The position numbers and the translations under genes are program-made. Below the pieces are notes generated by a model. It was not told the origin of the DNA, did not search any database, and saw nothing but the letters and a program-made list of their open reading frames with translations. From Nageia nagi (Eukaryota; Pinophyta): a stretch of 64,000 nt of DNA. The stretch lies in the NCBI GenBank assembly GCA_050084985.1, contig JBITNC010000001.1, positions 14,632,001 through 14,696,000 on the forward strand, given 5' to 3'. Shown piece by piece: positions 57,708-64,000 of this stretch (positions are counted from its first letter, which is position 1; each line of letters begins with the position of its first letter).

Positions 57708-57795
57708 CATTATGGCGACTTCTGGGGGAAAATTTTGCCTTTATCAAAGAGGAATTTAGAACTCCGTCTGAAACATAATAACAAAATGAAATCTG

Positions 57796-60700
57796 TTATT
57801 TCTGAATTTCTAAAAATTGCACAACCTTACCCCAACTTGCATGATTTTCGGAGAAGTCTTTTAGAGCTGTGTTATTCAAAATTTCGTAGGAAATTTGCCC
57901 GTATTTGTGCAATATCCGCTGTAGGACCACTCCTTTACTGGCACATTGGTCAAAAAATTCAAACAAAGCTGAGGCATCAAAAGAATTCAGTAACAAATCT
58001 ATATCCTCCGTCTTCTGACTATCTTCATGAATATATTTCAAAATCTCAGCCTCGAAGATGGGTGAACTATCTTCCTTCCACAATCCCAGAAATCCTGCCT
58101 CAGATAAGTTAGCTATTTCAGCTTTCTGGGTTTCTACCCCCTGCCACTGCTTGGTTAAATTATTTTTTATTTCTTGACACACCCATTTCCCACGGACTGG
58201 GTTGTCAATCGCTGAGATCAATTCAAACCTATTTCCCACATTTAGGGCGTGAAGCTCCTCGTCGGAAATTTCAACCAGCATTTTCCTTGCCTTCTTTGCT
58301 ATATTCTCCATGGGGTCGATAATACTTTCACAGAGGCTGACACTTGCCTCTAATTTCTTCAACTCTAAAAAACATAGATCAATGTGATCTCTGAGTTGAA
58401 TCAGTTGTTTGATCTTTGGAGATAATTGTTCCTGGGATTTTTCTTTTATTCTGATCAAAAAATCTCTGTCCACCTTATTGACATTTGAGTTCAGCCGCAT
58501 CTATGCGATGTCAGCGTTTAAATCGCCAATTATTATCTCTTTTGCTACTACTTCAGCTATTTTGGTTGCAATTTCCGCATCCTTCTGTGCTATGACCACA
58601 TCTTTCTTTGTTAGGCTATCTGCAGTTGGAGCGGTAGCTAAACTTGCTCTAAGAGCAACTATGCTATTGTCTGCAGCTTTTAATTTTAGCCGTTGAGACT
58701 CTAATTGTTGTTTCATTACTTCATTTGCCTTTTGGAGCTTATTATATTTGACCTCTAATTTGGTCAATTCAGAAATGTTTAAGTCCACAGCAGTCTGCAA
58801 CAGCTCATTCTTATCACTCCGGGATATGCTCTTGGTGTCTATCCTTACCCGAGTGTTCATTGCAGACAAATCACTTTGCCCCTCTTGATGATCTTGGGCG
58901 ATAGCAACCTCTAAAACTCTGCTTTTGGCATCCACAGACGTCCGGAGCCTCACTGGATTATCAAGTGCCGGGAGTTTTTGCATTTGCTTCTGCATCCAGG
59001 CTTCCTGATTCTGCTTCAATTGTTTGTACTGCTCCATGATTCCGCTCACCGATACCTGCTGACCAGATATTGCAATGAATGGGGAGGCCGCACTTAGTTC
59101 CGAAGCGGAAGAGGATAACACCTGTTGAATCGGTGTAACAGGGCTGGCTTGACTAGGGCCAGAGACATTGCTACTAAGTGTTGCGGGTATAGACGGCTCC
59201 GGAGTGGATGATGGAGGTGAAGATGGTACAAAGATGACACCGGTGGGGGGAGTGATGAGGGGAACTGATGAAGAGGGAGTGGGTTTAGGCCATGTGAATG
59301 GTGATGGAAAATTAGGAAGTGGTGGAAGGGTTGGTGATGGTGGGGATGAAGTGACAGCTATGGAAGGTGAGTAAGACGAAATGGGGGTAACTGTCGGAGG
59401 TGGAATGATTGTCAAGGAACCAGAAGAGACAACAGAGATAGGAGGAATAAAAGAAGAAAGCGTACCTGTAGGAGTGGAGCTCCTCCTTTTTTTTCTTGGT
59501 GACTGAGGACCTTTTGCAGCTTTTCTCTTCGCTGTATAGACCTTACCCAGCCTTTTTCCCACTTCTTGGGAAGTCTCAGGTGTGGTCTCTCTAGTTTCTC
59601 CACTAATCTGCTTTCCGAGGACAGGGGCTTGATCTGCTTTTGACGGTTGTTGCTGCTCCTCCTCCCCAAAACTTGCCAGCGAATCATCTGATGAGACATC
59701 CGTAGGATGCTCAATCTGCCACATCTCCTCAAATTTGTCGTCCAAATCAGACTCCAAAGGGCAAGCTTATTTCCGGACTCAACCCTGTATCGTACAAATG
59801 CCACGATTTTCTCTTCACTCCATTTCTGTCTCCTCAGGGTAGTCAGGGATGCTTTTGAGATGGAGTCCGTTTTGGGGTCGAAATTAACCTTCTTCTCATA
59901 AAAGCTCATCCATGGAGGTAGTAAATCTTTTAAAAGTAAGTTTCGGGGCATCACCCGGTCTTCACTTGCTGGATTTCTCCACTGCTCGAGCTCCGACCTT
60001 ATATCTGCCTTGAAGCCTGGAGGATTAGGCTGGCTTCTCAATTTCTTGCCGAAAATATCCTCCGGGTCATACAACAAAAATTGGTTCATTTTTTTCAGTC
60101 TTAGTCCCAAAAGCTTTTGTTCTAGACCCTCGTTCCCGCCCCTACTCTGCAACACCAGATCGTGGACTCTAAGTGGGAGACTATAAGTGACCCTCTTCTT
60201 CGCTGCTGTCCCGTACTTGGCATCTATGTAGTCCATCTACCTGGCAAACTCCATGCTAAAAATCCAATCTGTGACATGAATAGGTAGCAAAAATGGAGCC
60301 CCCGAAAAATCGTACAACCTTACGAAAGTCCCCTCCTCAGCAAAAAACCAATCCCCCGTCTCACCATGTGGCATCCTGAGGTATAATTGGGAAGCTGCCG
60401 ATAATCGTGGGATTGCTGGAGTCATTAAACTCATTGCTAAAAATAAAAAATGCTCCATAAAATTGTAATAATCAGCTCCCATTCTAACTTCTTCAGTCCA
60501 TCTATCTACAGATTTGAGGGACCCGTCCTCACTTTGCTTATTCAGGTTCATGTGAGAAAAATACTCTGAATTCTGATGAATGAATAACCAAATAAGGTAT
60601 GAGACGAAAGCGAAATGGGAACCTTCCTCTATTCTTTGTAACTGCTCGGAGATCCCATTTGAAATGGCAGCTGACCAGTTATAAATAATGGGGGATCTTG

Positions 60701-61328
60701 GGTGGGATATCAGATACGCTATGGTCAGCTTGCTCATGGAAATGTATCTGTCAGATTGCTCTCCTGCAGCAATCGACAACATGGACAGTAACAACTGAGC
60801 ATGTGTGTTAAAGTTGGCTAGCAAGAGTTTTGACTGGGGGACTTCTTTGAAGCTCATTGCACCCTCTGCATTCTTGTTCAGCCACGCTAGAAGGTTCTTT
60901 CTTAGATTAACACTTGGCCTTGTATCCCAATTTACTGCCATGGGAGTGGATTGAGGTGGCGGCAGGTTGAAAGCTTTTTCAATGGAAAGAGGGTCCAAGC
61001 TGAGAACTATTTTACCAAGAGGATTTTTGACAGTCCTCGAGGTAGTATCAAACCCCTTTTTTACTAACTCTACCAACTCAGGGGCTGGGAGACATCTATG
61101 TGGAATGAAATACATTAACCCCGACCCCATGGGAGCATGTGCAATATGATTAAAACTAAAATTCGGGCACTTACCTTCAGCTGTGCCCTTAGGATTTTTA
61201 TTCTGAGCCGTTATTTTGGTATCTTGCAACAACTCCATTGAATCAATGACTCCTTTAGCGACCTTGGTTTGAGGGGGGCCATGCTCAATATTCTGAAATC
61301 CTCCGCTTACTCTGATTACTATCGGCAA
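57796..61328 (-). pseudogene. Long extra ORF downstream of pol in N (about 1,170 codons, three breaks)
   Basis: One ancestral reading frame, now in pieces: 61328-60240, then a TAG followed at once by ATG (60236), a frameshift near 59760, then 59757-58504, another TAG followed at once by ATG (58500), ending at 57796. Layout: a globular N-terminal half with a Lys-Ile-Val-Leu-Ser-Leu-x-Pro-x-Ser-Ile-x3-Phe-Asn-Leu-Pro motif resembling PMD or plant-transposon domains; a basic KRK...RKKRR cluster like a bipartite nuclear-localisation signal (about 59483-59535); a Pro/Ser/Thr-rich linker (59100-59470); a long coiled coil (about 58510-59040); and a C-terminal helical domain. No signal peptide or membrane segment was seen, so it is not an envelope-type protein. 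Its position after the integrase tail and its length suggest a lineage-specific extra protein. Function unknown. Confidence 0.7.
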
Positions 61329-61719
61329 TATTCTGTGCTTCTAGCCTTTCGATTGTTAGTTCTTTCGCAAATTTGAAGTCTGGGTACATTTGGAATGAAC
61401 CGCCTTTGGCCGTTTTTAAAAAAAATCAGCTTCCAGAGTTAATGCACCATCTTTTACTCACTTGAAATAACTCCACCATACTTCCATTTATAACCGATCT
61501 ATCCTTTCGCGATTTTCCTGGCCATCTCGAGATTTGATTCTGCCGATTTTCTCGGAAATTCCCATTCTGTCGGCGCAAACGTGTTATTCCCATCAATATC
61601 TTATTGCTATTAAGTGACTACCAACAATCACACTTGCTTAAAATAAATGCACACGACACGCTATTTACAATATGTACAAAATCGTATCTTTCCCTTTTTT
61701 TTTTTTTTTGTTGGTTGGA
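61329..61719 (-). other. Spacer between the integrase remnant and the extra ORF of N
   Basis: About 390 bp with no ORF, including a T run at 61691-61709 on the plus strand. It could hold a splice or internal promoter signal for the extra ORF, but none is recognisable. Confidence 0.4.
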
Positions 61720-62160
61720 TCAATCTCCCGTGCATGCGGGTTTGTAATGTTTTAAATGCTGCCCATTTACCAAGATCGGTAGCCGCCACCCGTTCAATTT
61801 CGCTATTTCAAAAGAATTTTTTCCCGCGCATCTGGCTATCATGTAAGGTCCGGACCATAAGGATTCAAACTTTTTATGTTTCCCAGCCTTAGCTCTGTCT
61901 TCATCCCATTTTAACACCAAATCCCCTTCATTAAAAGTTACTGGAGTGGTTTTTCTGCCATCAAACCATTTTTTAACAATTTCGTTTCTTCTGAAATCTT
62001 CCCTTGTGAGTTCTGGGATGAAAGATTCCGGCTCTATTAAACAATAATTTCCAAACTCCACATCGTAGATGGTGTTGAGCATACTCATACTACAAGGGTC
62101 TTCGGTTTGCAGCTCTTCCAGCAATTCGTCTGATTCTTCTAATTCACCAAAGACAGCACA
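61720..62160 (-). pseudogene. N integrase C-terminal remnant fused to the protease-downstream linker
   Basis: The 134-codon frame starts with an acidic Glu/Leu-rich linker that follows the protease (readable from about 62160). It passes without a stop into the gypsy integrase C-terminus: Gly-Asp-Leu-Val-Leu-Lys-Trp-Asp, Lys-His-x-Lys-Phe-Glu-x-Leu-Trp-Ser-Gly-Pro-Tyr and the Val-Asn-Gly-Gln-His-Leu-Lys end. Everything expected between (RT, RNase H, integrase zinc domain and core) is absent, so an internal deletion joined the two parts in frame near 62010-62070. It follows the protease frame after a +1 shift at a run of seven A (minus strand) near 62175. Confidence 0.82.
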
Positions 62161-64000
62161 AACCTCCTCCCTTTTTTTCTACGTGAAACTCAGAAATTTC
62201 CTCATTATTCAGTCTTACCCTCTTATTCCCACAAGGGATCAAATAATGAGTATAGTCCATCGCTAGATAACCCCCTATCTTAGCTGTAAACTCTCTAGAC
62301 AGACATAGCCCGAACAAAGGGGGCAGTTCAACAACTACAACCTCCTGGATAATAATTACGGAGGGACACTTATGTATTTTCAGGACCACATCCTTGATTA
62401 CCCCCACTATTTTGACAGGTGTGGAATCCAGTTGTAATACTCCGGTGGATGTTCTTGTCATAGGCAACCCCATCACATCGCACACTGCTTTAGGCATCAC
62501 AGTAGTAGCTGCCCCAGAATCAACCAAACAATTATGGAGTACATATCCCTCGATTTCCAAAGTCATGTAAAAGGCTGGAGGTTTGTTCTTTCCCATCCCT
62601 GGATATTTTGCTGTTTCAAAAAGATTAAGCACTCTTTCCATTCCTTCATTCAATGCTACAAGAGATGCTTTCAGTAAATCAATTTGTCTGGGAATTTTTA
62701 GAGCTTCAAACAAGGACACTCTTGCTGGAGTTCTCTTTAGTTCCGCCATAATGTTGAACTCTGGGATAGCCGGAGGTTCACCAGTTTTGTTTCTGAATCT
62801 GTCAGTAAATGTTTCTTGAAGCTGTAGAGTATCATCTTTTCTCTGGTGCTTGGTAAGTGAAGGGAACCTCAATCTCCGGAGATTTTGATCACCGGTTTTG
62901 GGCGTCGGTTTGGTTTCCGGAAATGGGAATTTTTGGGAAACCGTTTCCTTTTCTGGGATCTTTTCCTTAGAACCGGGAACTGTATCTTGCTTTTTAGGAA
63001 ATACTGCTCCGAAACTTTTTTGGGGTTCAACCTTTTTTTCCGGAATGCTGGAGACTAGGGGTCTTTTTCCTGATCTTGTTTCTACAGCAAAAACTCCTAT
63101 ATCTGCCGGTGCAAAATTCATCAAGTTTACATCTTGGTTCACGTCATCCGCTACACCGGGCGGAGGAATACCTCCACTTCTTGCTATATACTCTTGGTAC
63201 TGATAAACAGGGCATGTGGTTTGTTCATGAGCATCATTGTAGGCTAAACACAAACCAGTGGTTGATCCGGAAGAGGAAGCTTGGCTTACACCTTCATTCA
63301 ACACATGCTGAGCTTTTTCTACAGCAGGATAAGGATATCTTCTTGCATTGTTTTGTCTGCTTAAAATGGTAATCTGGTTTGCCATATTTCTACACAAGTT
63401 TCGTAGTTCCTGAATCTCTGACGATGAAGCTACCCCTTGATTCATGTTAGGCTGATAAGGGGCTGGTAAAGTCAAGGGAGCTCTAGGGACTGGCAAGGGT
63501 GATGGCCACTGTTGAACAGGAGCGGGGATGCTGGCCAGTGGTGGAGCCAAACTAATTGCTTGAGGTCTAAAAATTGGCTGTTGAGCGGTTATTGGAAAAT
63601 AAGGCATGGGCATGCGACTTGGCAGTTTTCCAACCGCAATGAGACAGGATTCAGCATACACTGCTTGTCTATAGACCTCCGGAAAAGTATTCACTCTGGA
63701 ATTTTGGATTTGTAGAGAGAGATCCGGAGGAAAGGCTCTCAGGTAATACATTAGGGCTTGAAATTGCTGAGGCCTGACTAGCATGGGTACTCTCATCCAA
63801 GTTTTTTGGAATCTAATGTTGAAATCCGGGATATTTTCCTGCTCGTATCTTTTGATAGAAGTGAACTGTGTTAACAAGGAAAAGGGATCTCCTAATTCAT
63901 TAAATTCCAAGATAAAAGGCTCTGCCAGTTGAGCCCAAGTAGTTATAGATCCGTTAGGAAGGCCCCTGTACCAATCTAGGACCTTGCCTTTGAAGGATTG
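62144..64000 (-). CDS. N gag-protease, partial (open to window edge)
   Basis: The frame is open from base 64000 down to 62144 with no stop, so the real start lies outside the window. The gag core runs from the edge to about 63650 (Val-Leu-Asp-Trp-Tyr, Trp-x-Gln-Leu, Phe-Gln-Lys-Thr-Trp). It is followed by a Pro/Gln-rich part and a Cys-x11-Cys stretch that may be a degenerate knuckle (about 63190-63235). A Pro/Lys-rich linker leads to the protease, with Val-Asp-Ser-Gly-Ala at the active site (DSG codons 62513-62521) and Leu-Phe-Gly-Leu-Cys downstream. The gag and protease parts look intact. The end at 62144 reflects the +1 shift. Confidence 0.85.
   Translation of the reverse strand, partial: QSFKGKVLDWYRGLPNGSITTWAQLAEPFILEFNELGDPFSLLTQFTSIKRYEQENIPDFNIRFQKTWMRVPMLVRPQQFQALMYYLRAFPPDLSLQIQNSRVNTFPEVYRQAVYAESCLIAVGKLPSRMPMPYFPITAQQPIFRPQAISLAPPLASIPAPVQQWPSPLPVPRAPLTLPAPYQPNMNQGVASSSEIQELRNLCRNMANQITILSRQNNARRYPYPAVEKAQHVLNEGVSQASSSGSTTGLCLAYNDAHEQTTCPVYQYQEYIARSGGIPPPGVADDVNQDVNLMNFAPADIGVFAVETRSGKRPLVSSIPEKKVEPQKSFGAVFPKKQDTVPGSKEKIPEKETVSQKFPFPETKPTPKTGDQNLRRLRFPSLTKHQRKDDTLQLQETFTDRFRNKTGEPPAIPEFNIMAELKRTPARVSLFEALKIPRQIDLLKASLVALNEGMERVLNLFETAKYPGMGKNKPPAFYMTLEIEGYVLHNCLVDSGAATTVMPKAVCDVMGLPMTRTSTGVLQLDSTPVKIVGVIKDVVLKIHKCPSVIIIQEVVVVELPPLFGLCLSREFTAKIGGYLAMDYTHYLIPCGNKRVRLNNEEISEFHVEKKGGGLCCLW

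Larger units (their letters stand above)
56319..64000 (-). mobile_element. Gypsy-type element N (3' part), with a large internal pol deletion and an extra ORF
   Basis: Minus-strand order from the right edge: gag and protease (open through the window end), a short remnant of the integrase C-terminus, a 3.5-kb extra ORF, then a putative LTR ending at 56319 in the upstream region of G. RT, RNase H and the integrase core are missing. Base composition is less AT-rich and the frames are much better kept than in G, P or M. The 5' LTR and part of gag lie beyond 64000, so the target-site duplication cannot be checked. Confidence 0.8.

Noticed and set aside
59168-59374. Gly/Asp-rich plus-strand ORF
   Set aside because: Antisense of the Pro/Ser-rich linker of the N extra ORF.
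57796-61328. Envelope-like gene interpretation of the N extra ORF
   Set aside because: It has the position of an env-like ORF, but there is no signal peptide, membrane segment or cleavage-type motif; a basic nuclear-type cluster and coiled coil are present instead.
1-64000. CRISPR arrays, bacterial operons, tRNA or rRNA genes, host exons
   Set aside because: None seen; the tandem repeats present lack spacer structure, and every sizeable coding trace resembles transposon proteins.

Overview
The window is plant nuclear DNA made almost entirely of transposable elements in several layers of nesting. I found no host protein-coding gene and no tRNA or rRNA gene. The background is AT-rich. The families present are plant-type: Ty1/copia with a Met-tRNA primer site, Ty3/gypsy, a plant L1-like LINE with a DUF4283 and zinc-knuckle ORF1, and plant mobile domain (PMD) genes. 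Dense nesting of old elements suggests a seed plant with a very large genome, possibly a gymnosperm. That last step is inference and the species is not determined.

Layout from left to right. 1-357: tail of a decayed gypsy gag. About 1085-3010 (-): decayed PMD gene with a coiled-coil end. 4979-10309 (-): a full-length copia element with two LTRs and a perfect AAGTG target-site duplication (TSD), disabled by frameshifts, stops and a lost integrase catalytic Glu. About 13860-16260 (+): a second decayed PMD/coiled-coil gene. 18426-46826 (+): gypsy-type element 'P', with perfect TSD CAGAT. P is interrupted twice: by an almost intact LINE (19961-26090, TSD of up to 18 bp) and by a second member of its own family in the opposite orientation, 'M' (32484-43601, perfect TSD CTTTG). 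With its insertions removed P is 11,130 bp, against 11,118 bp for M. Both carry gag and protease but no recognisable reverse transcriptase, RNase H or integrase, so they look like a fixed-length non-autonomous family. 46832-56318 (-): older gypsy relic 'G' with a related gag plus protease, RT, RNase H and integrase. G is the sequence into which P inserted, and it also holds a solo LTR inside its integrase. 56319-64000 (-): the 3' part of another gypsy-type element, 'N', which runs off the right edge. N has lost RT, RNase H and the integrase core. Downstream of the integrase tail it carries a long extra ORF of about 1,170 codons (globular N-terminus, nuclear-localisation-like cluster, Pro/Ser-rich linker, coiled coil, C-terminal domain). 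Its putative LTR holds 125-bp tandem repeats with TGACGTCA palindromes.

Inferred order: G is oldest. The solo LTR, P and N then entered G, and M and the LINE entered P. G, the PMD genes and P/M are full of TAG/TAA stops where Gln would fit, plus C-to-T and G-to-A changes at CpG and CHG, as expected from long-term cytosine methylation. The LINE and N are more GC-rich and less damaged, so probably younger.

Most worth following up: the pol-less gag/protease family nested into itself beside a relative that has pol, N's extra ORF, and the recurring PMD/coiled-coil ORFs. Names P, M, G and N are labels used only in this annotation.
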